A stretch of DNA of 64,000 bases from Ruminococcus sp. YE282 (GCA_900101355.1 FMUV01000005.1:34193-98192), one strand, 5' to 3'; positions 39,260 through 46,606 are shown, counted from the first letter of the stretch. Made by a program: numbers and translations. The notes: generated by a model not told the origin, from the sequence alone.

Positions 39260-39336
39260 GCTTGATTAGTACCATTGCCCCCTTGTGTAGTGGCTTCCGC
39301 TCCGACTTGCGCCAACAAGTCAGGGCGGTTTTTTAT
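39260..39336 (+). ncRNA. Candidate small RNA of the prophage
   Basis: A plus-strand promoter at 39225-39253 and a clean terminator at 39297-39336 bracket about 75 nt with no ORF. Both flanking genes are on the minus strand, so neither needs these signals. The transcript would be just upstream of the integrase gene and on the opposite strand. Confidence 0.5.
39297..39336 (+). terminator. Rho-independent terminator of the small RNA
   Basis: CCGCTCcGACTTG pairs with CAAGTCaGGGCGG around a 6-nt loop and is followed by six T and further T-rich sequence. On the minus strand the hairpin is not followed by T, so it serves the plus strand. Confidence 0.82.
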
Positions 39337-39342
39337 TTTATT

Positions 39343-40266
39343 TTATTTTACGCTTTGACTCGCAATGCTGAGTTTTACAGTGTTATCATAAGTAATCGAA
39401 TCAAAGTAAATTAAATCTGCGCCTACTGTTGACGGATCGTAATTTTCACAGTCCTCGACAGAAAGCTCAATCATTCCGGCGCTGTTTGCAGAAACGGGGT
39501 CACTGCAAATAATCTTGTTATAACTTCTACCGTCAAGAATGACGGTATTTGCCTGAAATGTAATAGATTCGTCCGTTTTATTTTGAACGTAAAAATGAAC
39601 CTCTGCTATATCCTCAGAACTATATTTTTTGACGTCACTGAAATAAACTGTGATGTCATTGTCAGAGTAAAGCTCGGTCAAAGTGTCGATAAATTCTGTC
39701 GGTGCTTTCGTTTCTTCTTCTGTTGGTGGTTCGGTTTCTTTTTCGGTCGGCTTTTCAGTTGATTCTTTTGACGAAAAATCAGAATGACTTGAATACGAAG
39801 AATAATTAGACTTTGACTCAGGAGAAGATTTTGAGCAGCGACTCGCAGATACGCCATAAATAATTATAGCTATTATAATTAACGCCCCTATTACAATCGC
39901 AAATTTATTCAATTTATAAAAATTTGTATAATCAATCTCAGGCTTTTTTGGCTCGGAAAAGACTGTAAAGCACTTATAACAATAATCAGCATTTGGATCA
40001 TTCTCGGTGCCGCATTTTGGGCAAATTTTAGGTTCAGGCGGTGTCGGTGCCGTGTTGCAATACGGGCAGGTTGTATGAACGGCTTTGTACAACCTTTTGC
40101 AGTTCGAACAAACAACATAATCAGGCTGTTGCAATTGCTCTATCTGCTGCTCGGTTTTCGCTGCGTCTATTTCGTCTGTCGGTGCTGTCTGCTCGACAGG
40201 TGTTCCGCACTCCGGGCAAAATTTGTCTGTTTCTCTCAGTTCTTGACCGCATTTCCCACATTTCAT
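39343..40266 (-). CDS. Membrane-anchored zinc-ribbon protein (candidate lysogenic conversion gene)
   Basis: A 307-residue protein. Three zinc ribbons at the cytoplasmic N-terminus (CGKCGQEL ... CPECG, CSNCKRLY ... CPYCN, CPKCGTEN ... CYKCF), then one membrane helix (FAIVIGALIIIAIIIYGVSA, near residues 126-146), a Ser/Thr/Glu/Pro-rich linker (~150-190), and a ~115-residue outer beta domain resembling DUF4352-like folds. It would stand in the host membrane with its C-terminus outside. It is placed between integrase and regulatory genes, the usual site of lysogeny cargo. Function unknown; surface change or superinfection exclusion are options. Confidence 0.65.
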   Translation of the reverse strand: MKCGKCGQELRETDKFCPECGTPVEQTAPTDEIDAAKTEQQIEQLQQPDYVVCSNCKRLYKAVHTTCPYCNTAPTPPEPKICPKCGTENDPNADYCYKCFTVFSEPKKPEIDYTNFYKLNKFAIVIGALIIIAIIIYGVSASRCSKSSPESKSNYSSYSSHSDFSSKESTEKPTEKETEPPTEEETKAPTEFIDTLTELYSDNDITVYFSDVKKYSSEDIAEVHFYVQNKTDESITFQANTVILDGRSYNKIICSDPVSANSAGMIELSVEDCENYDPSTVGADLIYFDSITYDNTVKLSIASQSVK

Positions 40267-40368
40267 AAAAAATCCTCCTCAAAGTGTGCATTTTATCACT
40301 TTTTTGTACCTCTATCGCAGTTGCAGCTACGATAGAGGCTTTTTGTTTTTTTTAAAATAGAATTAAAT

Positions 40369-41073
40369 TTAAAAAATCAAAGCTAATTTACGAATTAGGT
40401 TTGCGTGATATTTTTTGCTTACACTAATTTGAGCATCATTGTTCATTATAATATATTTATCTGTAAACTTTTTTATATTTCTGAGATTGACAATATACGC
40501 AGAATGACATCTGCAAAAAAATTTAATGTTAGATAAATTTTGCTCAAGCTCTTTCATTGAAATTCGCTGAATAAATGTTTCTTTCTCAGTGATTATGTCA
40601 ACTACATTGTGTCTTTTTTCAAAATATAAAATTTGCTGTGCAGGAATTATAAATTTTTCTTTGTCGTATGAAAAAATATAATTTGATTTAAAAAGAGCAA
40701 TATCATTAAGCATTTGTTTAATAGATTCTTCTAATTCAATCTTATCTCCTTTATCTATGAATCTATAAACTCTATGCTTTATCGTTGAAACAGCATAGTT
40801 ACTGAAGCTGGTTGTGTAAAAAATAAAAATATCATGATTTATTTTGAAAGCCTCATCACCGACAATCATGCCATTTGCTTGTGGCATTTCAATATCTAAA
40901 AACACAGCGTCGAATTTCTTTTCCTTGTGCTCTTCTAAAAATAGCATTGGGTTATCATACTCAAAGTAATTAAATAAAAAATCATAGACATTGTTTTTAT
41001 CTATTATATCTTTTGCCAAACGTGTTAAACTTTTTAAGCACTGTTTATCATCATCCAAAAAAGCAATATTCAT
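40369..41073 (-). CDS. LytTR-type response regulator (AgrA-like)
   Basis: A 234-residue regulator, start at the ATG at 41073 (MNIAFLDDDKQCLKSL), since the 15 residues before it are not family-like. The receiver domain has DDD near residues 7-9, the phospho-acceptor Asp in FDAVFLDIEMPQANG, and the Lys in FIDKGDK. The C-terminal LytTR domain has QQILYFEKRHNVVDI, FCRCHSAYIVNLRNIKKF and the IMNN strand. This is the AgrA/ComE layout, normally driven by a peptide-sensing kinase. No kinase is in the window. It is encoded in the lysogeny region, so it may link prophage control to a host or phage peptide signal. Confidence 0.9.
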   Translation of the reverse strand: MNIAFLDDDKQCLKSLTRLAKDIIDKNNVYDFLFNYFEYDNPMLFLEEHKEKKFDAVFLDIEMPQANGMIVGDEAFKINHDIFIFYTTSFSNYAVSTIKHRVYRFIDKGDKIELEESIKQMLNDIALFKSNYIFSYDKEKFIIPAQQILYFEKRHNVVDIITEKETFIQRISMKELEQNLSNIKFFCRCHSAYIVNLRNIKKFTDKYIIMNNDAQISVSKKYHANLIRKLALIF

Positions 41074-41117
41074 AAGATTATTGTATATCAAATGTGACGT
41101 TTTATACGCAAAATTCA

Positions 41118-41147
41118 ACTAATTATCCCCGCAAGTCTGCTAATTGT
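41118..41147 (+). promoter_or_regulatory. Tandem 9-bp repeat, candidate LytTR binding site
   Basis: ACTAATTAT (41118-41126) and GCTAATTGT (41139-41147) are 21 bp apart, with a 12-bp spacer. Their complements resemble the AgrA/ComE-type consensus ACAGTTAAG, and 9-12-9 is the usual spacing of LytTR sites. They end 10 bp before a -35-like box of the small gene and lie just upstream of the regulator gene on the other strand. Confidence 0.45.
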
Positions 41148-41156
41148 ACCGTTCGA

Positions 41157-41186
41157 TTGAAAATCGAACAAAAAAGGATATATAAT
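41157..41186 (+). promoter_or_regulatory. Promoter of the 36-aa ORF
   Basis: TTGAAA (41157-41162) and TATAAT (41181-41186) with an 18-bp spacer. An inverted repeat GTTCGATT/AATCGAAC (41151-41169) overlaps the -35 box and may be an operator. Confidence 0.55.
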
Positions 41187-41219
41187 ACAATTAAAATTTA
41201 AACGAAAGAAGTTGATATC

Positions 41220-41330
41220 GTGTATAACTACAAAAAATACATAATTGAATTGCTAAATAAAATCGAAAATGAAAAAATGCTTAAAAAGATTTATACGTTA
41301 GTAAATCGAATTTTTGTAAGAGGTGATTAA
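41220..41330 (+). CDS. 36-aa ORF between the regulator and repressor genes
   Basis: Starts with GTG after GAAAGAAG and codes VYNYKKYIIELLNKIENE then KMLKKIYTLVNRIFVRGD. It is a single amphipathic helix with many Lys/Ile and no signal sequence. Similar short ORFs sit next to repressor genes in Clostridia phages; their role is unknown to me. It has its own promoter, flanked by possible LytTR sites, and converges on the repressor gene with a shared terminator. It may be a small regulator, a toxin or a peptide signal. Confidence 0.5.
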   Translation: MYNYKKYIIELLNKIENEKMLKKIYTLVNRIFVRGD

Positions 41331-41343
41331 TCACCTCTTTTAT
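41320..41343. terminator. Bidirectional terminator between small ORF and repressor
   Basis: AGAGGTGATTAATCACCTCT is a perfect 20-nt palindrome, followed by TTTTATTTTT. It overlaps the stop codon of the small ORF and ends next to the repressor stop. Confidence 0.8.
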
Positions 41344-41708
41344 TTTTCATCAAAGATTTGCTTAAGAAAGTTCTTAAACACCATTTTATCCTCATGACTT
41401 AACTTTAAATATATTTCTATTATCTTTTTATCGAGCTCATCAAGATTGAACTCTTCCGACAGCTCGTCAAGTATGTAGTCTTCATCATCTGAGAACATTT
41501 CTCCAAAGCCATCGGTTAGCCATAAATAATTCACGTGGTATTCTTTACAAACTTGTTTGACAAATAAATCTTTAGGTTCAACAAGTTTTCTTTCTATGTT
41601 ATTAATAACACTTCTTGAAACCCCCACATGCTCTCCAAATTCTGTTTGCGAGAGCTTTTTTGCTTTTCGCAATGTTTTAAAGCGCTCGTTTATGTCCAAC
41701 TTTATCAC
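41340..41708 (-). CDS. XRE-family repressor (CI-like)
   Basis: A 122-residue protein. The first ~65 residues are a helix-turn-helix of the XRE/Cro type (RFKTLRKAKKLSQTEFGEHV, then GVSRSVINNIERKLVEPKD, VKQVCKEYHVNYLWLTDG). The last ~50 are helical and acidic (EFNLDELDKKIIEIYLKL), probably for dimerization. There is no S24 autoprotease domain, so induction must work by another route, for instance an antirepressor or the LytTR regulator. It is divergent from the early genes and faces two consensus promoters. Confidence 0.85.
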   Translation of the reverse strand: MIKLDINERFKTLRKAKKLSQTEFGEHVGVSRSVINNIERKLVEPKDLFVKQVCKEYHVNYLWLTDGFGEMFSDDEDYILDELSEEFNLDELDKKIIEIYLKLSHEDKMVFKNFLKQIFDEK

Positions 41709-41738
41709 CTCTTGCTAAAAATACAATTTAATATATTC

Positions 41739-41767
41739 ATTATATACACTAATCAATGATTTGTCAA
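41739..41767 (-). promoter_or_regulatory. Leftward promoter of the repressor gene
   Basis: On the minus strand TTGACA (41767-41762) and TATAAT (41744-41739) are perfect consensus boxes with a 17-bp spacer. A candidate operator, CAATGATTTGTCAATG (41754-41769), covers the -35 box. Confidence 0.82.
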
Positions 41768-41794
41768 TGCAAAAACAAAATAAATATTTTTAAA

Positions 41795-41830
41795 CAATGA
41801 CTTGACAATTCAAATTAGAAAGTATATAAT
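41795..41830 (+). promoter_or_regulatory. Rightward early promoter with operator
   Basis: TTGACA (41802-41807) and TATAAT (41825-41830), perfect consensus with a 17-bp spacer. CAATGACTTGACAATT (41795-41810) covers the -35 and is a near copy of the operator at 41754-41769, so one repressor could close both promoters. Confidence 0.85.
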
Positions 41831-41860
41831 GTTGTTACAATGCAAAAAGGAGATGACATA

Positions 41861-42019
41861 ATGATTTATACAGACAAAACGATCAAAAGAGAAACAGAAC
41901 GTCAAGATGTTAAATGCTTGTACGAAGAACTTTTAAAAAATGCAACTAAGGAACAGAAAGAAAAAGCTATCATAGCCGCAACTGCATTTTTATTGGGCTC
42001 ACATCAGAAATCAGCGTGA
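41861..42019 (+). CDS. Small early prophage protein
   Basis: A 52-residue protein, first gene under the rightward promoter, with AAAGGAGATGACATA before its ATG. It is highly charged at the start (DKTIKRETERQDVKCLYEEL) and ends in a hydrophobic helix (EKAIIAATAFLLGSHQ). Not recognised. By position it could be a Cro-like or antirepressor function, but it shows no helix-turn-helix that I can see. Confidence 0.55.
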   Translation: MIYTDKTIKRETERQDVKCLYEELLKNATKEQKEKAIIAATAFLLGSHQKSA

Positions 42020-42050
42020 ACACAGCGACTAAAAGCGAGGAGGTGAAAAT

Positions 42051-42329
42051 ATGAACAACACTATACTTATCAATCCAAAGACCGGGCAGGAATATGACGA
42101 TGTTCCGCCGACCGTAGCGGCGAAGTATCTCGGGGTTGCTCTCAATTTTATTTATGAAGGTCTTAAGAAACAAAAGCTACCTATCGGCTCAGCATTGCAG
42201 AGTGACTCAGGTAGATGGACTTATAACATTCCGTGTGCACGGCTAAAAGCATATGCGCACGGAACGGATATAATTCAGACAGCATCTATGATTAAAAAAT
42301 TATTTGCCGGAGCGGAAAGGAGTGCTTAA
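42051..42329 (+). CDS. Excisionase-like small HTH protein
   Basis: A 92-residue protein with PPTVAAKYLGVALNFIYEGLKKQKLPIGSA, the MerR/Xis-like winged helix used by phage excisionases and DNA-binding adaptors, followed by SDSGRWTYNIPCARLKAY (the wing and next helix). AGGAGGTG lies ahead of the ATG. It probably directs excision or regulates early genes. A second HTH protein of similar size is at 43171. Confidence 0.65.
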   Translation: MNNTILINPKTGQEYDDVPPTVAAKYLGVALNFIYEGLKKQKLPIGSALQSDSGRWTYNIPCARLKAYAHGTDIIQTASMIKKLFAGAERSA

Positions 42330-42330
42330 T

Positions 42331-42510
42331 ATGTTGTTTTCAGTCAATGAAGAAGTAGCATTAGAATCAGTCGATAGCACAATTGTAAAGTTGTGCAAAT
42401 ACATAGACAGAATCACACGTGATAAAACAGTAAGCGATTCAGCTGTTTCAGAGAACGTAGCAGCTCTTGCCAAATTAGTTGAATCAAGAACTAAGTTTTC
42501 TGTGAGTTAA
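42331..42510 (+). CDS. Small early protein, paralogue of 43018-43161
   Basis: A 59-residue protein from the ATG at 42331. It contains STIVKLCKYIDRITRDKTVS then SENVAALAKLVESRTKF, two helices. The gene at 43018 codes a related protein (NLIVDLCKYIHKLSKDK then AANVKALAELIETRNK). Unknown role. Confidence 0.5.
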   Translation: MLFSVNEEVALESVDSTIVKLCKYIDRITRDKTVSDSAVSENVAALAKLVESRTKFSVS

Positions 42511-42560
42511 TAATGTTAATGTGGAGTATAGCTTGTTACGTGTAAAGGCAGGTGAATATA

Positions 42561-42829
42561 ATGTCAAATCTTCTTAAAAAGCAATTTTCAAAGAAGCATA
42601 TCATTGCGAACAATTAGCTTTTGAAGCACAATGCGAATATGACGATTGTTTTGACGACTTTAAACTTAAATGTATTGTTGATGATGAAGTTTTAAAAGCA
42701 AAGAAAGAAGAACAAATTGCTTGTTCGTCAGCGGCAGAAACACTTTTAAATTTCATTTCTAAAAACAGTTTATTCGACGAATACGAAAAATTTAAAATAA
42801 AGTGTTCCTGCGAGGGACACTTACATTAA
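42561..42829 (+). pseudogene. Small early gene with a frame break
   Basis: ATG 42561 opens MSNLLKKQFS and stops soon after, but from about 42590 a second frame (-1) codes EAYHCEQLAFEAQCEYDDCF, then DDFKLKCIVDDEVLKAKKEE, then SAAETLLNFISKN to a stop at 42827. The second part has no start codon after its upstream stop. One inserted or lost base near 42575-42590 would explain it. I see no canonical slippery heptamer in the right phase. The intact product would be ~89 residues. An inverted repeat, CTTACATTAAT/ATTAATGTAAG, follows at 42820-42850. Confidence 0.5.
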
Positions 42830-43017
42830 TTAATCTATTATTAATGTAAGATTACAATTGATGTGTTACAAATAGCGTGTTAATTGTGGAATCGTGGAAA
42901 ACTGCAAGCGATTCAGCAGTTACTGAGAATACAACAGCTCAAAAATGCTGATTAAATCACTTACAGCGACTTGTTTGTTTGTCGTTGGAATTATCATTAC
43001 AAGAGGAGCGTGAAAGA

Positions 43018-43161
43018 GTGAAAAATATTGATAATTTGATAGTTGATTTGTGTAAATACATTCACAAGCTATCGAAAGATAAATCAAAAGCGAATGAGCT
43101 TGCTGCTAACGTAAAAGCACTTGCTGAGCTGATTGAAACCCGAAATAAGTACGATAAGTGA
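43018..43161 (+). CDS. Small early protein, paralogue of 42331-42510
   Basis: Start taken at GTG 43018 (AGGAG ten bases upstream), giving 47 residues; a TTG start at 42979 is possible. The sequence matches the product of 42331 across NLIVDLCKYIHKLSKDK and AANVKALAELIETRN. The stretch just upstream (42890-42955) also resembles the 3' part of the 42331 gene at DNA level, so a local duplication with decay has taken place. Confidence 0.45.
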   Translation: MKNIDNLIVDLCKYIHKLSKDKSKANELAANVKALAELIETRNKYDK

Positions 43162-43170
43162 GGTGATTTT

Positions 43171-43368
43171 ATGGCAAGAGAAAAGCCACTGTATAGATTA
43201 ACACTCGACAGACTTGACGAAAAATTCCCGGATAAAGATGTATTAAGTCAGAAAGAATTAGCTATTTATCTTGGAGTATCTACAAAGCATATACAGCGAC
43301 ACTGGAAAAAGAATCCGATGATAAACGGTTATGCAAAAACCGTTATTGCCTCTGTTATTGCAGGATAG
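43171..43368 (+). CDS. Small HTH protein
   Basis: A 65-residue protein with PDKDVLSQKELAIYLGVSTK then HIQRHWKKNPMINGY, a MerR/excisionase-type helix-turn-helix. GAGGTGATTTT precedes ATG. It is 10 bp after the previous gene. One of two such proteins in this early region; one may be the excisionase and the other a regulator. Confidence 0.55.
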   Translation: MAREKPLYRLTLDRLDEKFPDKDVLSQKELAIYLGVSTKHIQRHWKKNPMINGYAKTVIASVIAG

Positions 43369-43380
43369 GAGGCAAAAGAA

Positions 43381-43630
43381 ATGCAAGTAATACATGTGAG
43401 AAAAAAAGACTGAGGCTTTGAAAGAAGCAAAAGAGCTCGCTTCTAAACTTGATAAAAACGCTGATGCAGATCTTGTGACAGCAAGTATATATTTCACAGA
43501 AGCTCAAAAGCAGCTTAGTGAATTTAAAAGACATGCTAATAAAATTGAAGTATCAGACTCAAACAGAGCATCAAGACTTAAAAAGCTTGCAATAGAGTAT
43601 CTTACAGATTTTATAAACAGCTTAAATTAG
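43381..43630 (+). pseudogene. Small early gene with a poly-A frame break
   Basis: ATG 43381 after AGGAGGCAAAAGAA opens MQVIHVRKKD and then stops, while another frame continues KTEALKEAKELASKLDKNAD, then SIYFTEAQKQLSEFKRH to a stop at 43628. The shift lies in the A-run 43401-43407; removing one A joins the two into a helical protein of about 82 residues. Translation could also begin at TTG 43418 in the second frame. Homopolymer slippage, sequencing error or decay are equally possible. Confidence 0.5.
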
Positions 43631-43750
43631 TTAATAAGCTCCGCACAGTTTATTATATTTTTTATCTTTATTCTGACATTTTCCTCTTATCTTATATTAC
43701 CTGAACAGGTGCGGCTGTTCAGGTTTTAGCTAATGAAAGGACATGATTTT

Positions 43751-44308
43751 ATGAAATTTAAAAAGTTTCAAAGTCTTGCAAAAAATGCAGGACAAATCGA
43801 AATCATACAAATCAAGGAGTCGAAACTTCAGTTTTTAAATAATGGTTATACAGTTTATCCGGTTCATAAATTACCTGAGCTCAATAATGAAATGATTTTT
43901 GCATTGCTCGATATTGATGAAAAAAAACGTGATGATTATGCAATAACACGTGTAAATAATACTTCTTTAAACTACAATGACATAGACGAAACAGAAGAAC
44001 CTGTTGTTAGTGCATCATTTACTATCAAATTTGCTAATCTCGATAATACAGTAAGACCTGTGTTTACGAGGCGTGGATTATACTACTATGACCCAAAATG
44101 GTTAGAACCTTTTGAAGGTGACTACGATTCTTTATTTATAAGATGTGACAATAATTTTGATAGTCAGCCTTATATAGCTGTAAAATCAGGTATATTTATT
44201 GTAGGATTCATTATATTGAGGAATCTAAACTTACAGCTTAAAATGTTTGCAAATAAAAGTAATGAAGATTTGCGAACACTTTGTTCAATGCTTGAGGTGA
44301 TTGAATGA
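43751..44308 (+). CDS. Hypothetical prophage protein
   Basis: A 185-residue protein from ATG 43751. It is mostly beta and helix without known motifs (IEIIQIKESKLQFLNNGYTV near the start, then VSASFTIKFANLDNTVRPVF, then PYIAVKSGIFIVGFIILRNL). It overlaps the VRR-NUC gene by 4 nt (ATGA). Its neighbours suggest a role in replication or recombination, but there is no evidence beyond position. Confidence 0.5.
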   Translation: MKFKKFQSLAKNAGQIEIIQIKESKLQFLNNGYTVYPVHKLPELNNEMIFALLDIDEKKRDDYAITRVNNTSLNYNDIDETEEPVVSASFTIKFANLDNTVRPVFTRRGLYYYDPKWLEPFEGDYDSLFIRCDNNFDSQPYIAVKSGIFIVGFIILRNLNLQLKMFANKSNEDLRTLCSMLEVIE

Positions 44309-44670
44309 AACAGTATGAGGCTGACCAACAGCGAAAATTATTTCAATGGACAACCTTTATTAGAGCGGAATATCCAGAAGTGAATTTGATGTTCCACATC
44401 CCAAACGGAGGCAGTCGAAATAAACTTGAAGCGGCCAACCTAAAAAGGCAGGGAGTGAAGGCAGGCGTGCCTGACTTGTTTCTCCCTGTCAGCCGTGGCG
44501 GTTATCACGGTTTATTTATTGAGTTAAAATGTGGTAAGAACAAAACAACTGCAAAACAAAATGAATGGCTCAAAAATCTTAGTGAACAAGGCTACGCGGT
44601 TTCAGTTTGTTATGGTTGTAATGAAGCAATCAAAAAAATATTAAAGTATCTGAAATTAGGTGAAGTTTAA
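44305..44670 (+). CDS. VRR-NUC domain nuclease, copy 1
   Basis: A 121-residue single-domain nuclease. The motifs are clear: MFHIPNGGSRNKLEAANLKR, GVKAGVPDLFLPVSRGGYHG and IELKCGKN, with catalytic Asp in GVPD and ExK in IELK. VRR-NUC nucleases of phages usually resolve branched or flap DNA. Most siphophages of this type carry one; a second copy lies at 46607. It overlaps its neighbours by 4 and 1 nt. Confidence 0.93.
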   Translation: MKQYEADQQRKLFQWTTFIRAEYPEVNLMFHIPNGGSRNKLEAANLKRQGVKAGVPDLFLPVSRGGYHGLFIELKCGKNKTTAKQNEWLKNLSEQGYAVSVCYGCNEAIKKILKYLKLGEV

Positions 44671-44897
44671 TGAGTGAAAAAGAATACATAGAGCGTGATG
44701 TTTTGCTAAAGGCAGTTGATAGGCTTGTAAAATCAGCATCCACCGTCGATGTTGCTGAGGTAGTCCGTTGCAAGCATTGTAAACACTATGAATTTTTAAG
44801 CTCTTGCTATAGATACATTTGTAACGTATACGGCGGTTTTGTTAACGAAAGTGATTTTTGCAGTAGAGCAGAAAAGGACGACAACAATAATGATTGA
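44670..44897 (+). CDS. Small cysteine-rich phage protein
   Basis: A 75-residue protein: IERDVLLKAVDRLVKSAS, then VVRCKHCKHYEFLSSCYRYI, then CNVYGGFVNESDFCSRAE. The CxxC and later cysteines form the knuckle often found in phage proteins annotated as putative zinc-binding. It is coupled to copy 1 of the VRR-NUC gene (TAATG overlap). Function unknown. Confidence 0.6.
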   Translation: MSEKEYIERDVLLKAVDRLVKSASTVDVAEVVRCKHCKHYEFLSSCYRYICNVYGGFVNESDFCSRAEKDDNNND

Positions 44898-44975
44898 AAT
44901 TAAAGACCAATGAAAAAATGCTTTGGTGCGAGAATGGATTAGGAGAATAGCGATGAAAAATAAAAAGGAGAAATA

Positions 44976-45662
44976 ATGATGAATACAGATAAAATTAAAA
45001 CAATAGATGATATTGAATTAATTTCAAAGAAAATCATTGATGGAGAAATCGAAGTACTTGAACTTCAAAGCTTAGCTGTCTTAGATAGAATTTTAGTGCT
45101 CGAGTTTGCAAATATTTATAGTTTAATAAAAACAGGTATGCTAAGTCAAAAAACTGCTGCAATTTTAAAATATCAGTTTTTAAATGAATATAGGCAGTTT
45201 AAAACAGATTTTTATTTTATTAGTGCGATACATGAAAAGTGGATTGATAATGCAAATAAATTTTCTATTCTTATGTCGCGTCTTGCAAAAGAGTTAGGAG
45301 ATACAAACGGACAAGATGATGCATTTGAACTTGCATTAGAAATTATTGATAATCTTACAAATGAAAATGTATATTTGAATCTTTATTATAAATCGTGTAA
45401 TGACAAAATGAGCAAAGCCCATGCGCTTCGCGCAGGTAATAAAATAGTTGACAGTTTAATCAAGAAGTACGGAAGCAATGTACCATATGCACAGCAAATA
45501 GAAGCGTTTTATCGTATCACTAATAGAGATAAACTGAAACAGATGTGGGAACAACTTAATCCGGATGATTTTGGAAAACGTGCTCGACATTTACCACGAA
45601 AAGATGAAGAACTAAAAGGCTTTTGCTCAAGCTTAAACACAATTTATAATGACAAATCATAA
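44976..45662 (+). CDS. Hypothetical prophage protein
   Basis: A 228-residue, almost completely helical protein (DDIELISKKIIDGEIEVLEL, then LAVLDRILVLEFANIYSLIK, then DDAFELALEIIDNLT). No recognisable motif. AAGGAGAAATA precedes its ATG. In this genome position (before Rep) it might be a replication or recombination accessory. A terminator follows at 45728. Confidence 0.5.
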   Translation: MMNTDKIKTIDDIELISKKIIDGEIEVLELQSLAVLDRILVLEFANIYSLIKTGMLSQKTAAILKYQFLNEYRQFKTDFYFISAIHEKWIDNANKFSILMSRLAKELGDTNGQDDAFELALEIIDNLTNENVYLNLYYKSCNDKMSKAHALRAGNKIVDSLIKKYGSNVPYAQQIEAFYRITNRDKLKQMWEQLNPDDFGKRARHLPRKDEELKGFCSSLNTIYNDKS

Positions 45663-45727
45663 AAACAATTTAAATAGCAAGCTCTGTACGCTGTTATATA
45701 AATTTTAATATGAAATCTTCTTTCAAT

Positions 45728-45758
45728 AAAAAAAGGCAGGCACGACTGTCTTTTTTTT
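45728..45758 (+). terminator. Rho-independent terminator in the early region
   Basis: AAAAAAGGCAG pairs with CTGTCTTTTTT around a short loop and runs into eight T. It divides the early genes from the Rep gene. Confidence 0.75.
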
Positions 45759-45851
45759 AAACTGCGGCGACCTGCCGCTTTGCAATCTTGCTATAACAAT
45801 TAATTAAGTAGACGTTGACATAAAAGCGATGATAAAATAAAAGGTTATACT

Positions 45852-46580
45852 ATGTACATATATAAAAGAACGATAAAGAGCAATCAGATGATTGAGATTG
45901 AGTATTATAAATCTTTCCGCAGAGTCGGTAAAAATTATGGCGGCCGCTCTCGCAATAAAAGCAAGTCTCCTCAAAAGCAAAAAATTGCAAATAAGCTCCG
46001 AGCAATTAAAGCAGCTCAGAGGATTATTAATTGCAACTGGGGCATCGGCGATTGGTGGTGCAGGTTCTCAGCTCAGTATGGTACATTTGAAACAGAACAG
46101 GATTTCAGGCGTTGTGTTTCAAATTGGTTCGTTCGCATAAAAAGGCGTTGCAAAAAGCAAGGTATTGATTTTAAATATTATGGCTTTATCGAATGTGGTA
46201 AGAGCGGAAAGAACTGGCATATTCACATCATTCTTAGCGATAAAATTCGTAGAATTGCGCAAGAATGCTGGCGGTACAAAAACGGAATGGATTTTAGACC
46301 TCTTTATGAGCAAGGCAATTTTGAAGCGTTGGCGACATACATACAAAAGGACAGCAATGGAGAAAAGCGAATGATGAGCAGTCGAAACCTTAAGCGACCG
46401 GAGGTTGAGGTTAGAGAAGCAGGAAAACGCGAAATCAGAAAACTTGAACGTGGAGAGACAATAAAAATCCCTAAGGGTTACTACATCAGCAAAGATGACG
46501 ATAATTATAATTACAACGACCTCACAGGTGCAAGCTGGTATTTCAAACTACTGCCGCTTGAATACCGACGATATGAATGA
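45852..46580 (+). CDS. HUH-type replication protein (ORF2/G2P-like Rep)
   Basis: A 242-residue Rep protein. A basic N-terminus is followed by the endonuclease domain: YYGFIECGKSGKNWHIHIIL (HUH motif, His about residues 121-123) and ALATYIQKDSNGEKR (catalytic Tyr in ATYIQK), the pattern of rolling-circle initiators of the phage replication-associated ORF2/G2P group. It would nick the phage origin and bind its 5' end. No helicase, primase or polymerase is visible in the early region, so replication presumably uses host proteins. An origin should lie near; the 110-bp gap upstream with a GCGGCGACCTGCCGC palindrome at about 45764 is a candidate. Confidence 0.75.
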   Translation: MYIYKRTIKSNQMIEIEYYKSFRRVGKNYGGRSRNKSKSPQKQKIANKLRAIKAAQRIINCNWGIGDWWCRFSAQYGTFETEQDFRRCVSNWFVRIKRRCKKQGIDFKYYGFIECGKSGKNWHIHIILSDKIRRIAQECWRYKNGMDFRPLYEQGNFEALATYIQKDSNGEKRMMSSRNLKRPEVEVREAGKREIRKLERGETIKIPKGYYISKDDDNYNYNDLTGASWYFKLLPLEYRRYE

Positions 46581-46606
46581 CGATACGAATTTTGTTAGGA
46601 GGAAAA

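Noticed and set aside
41074-41118. Longer start for the LytTR regulator (GTG/ATG at 41118)
   Set aside because: The added 15 residues do not look like a receiver domain; MNIAFLDDD at 41073 is the usual beginning.
42561-42600. Programmed frameshift in the small early gene
   Set aside because: The A-run is TTAAAAAG in the wrong phase for a slippery heptamer and the 0-frame product is only 18 residues; a simple indel is likelier.
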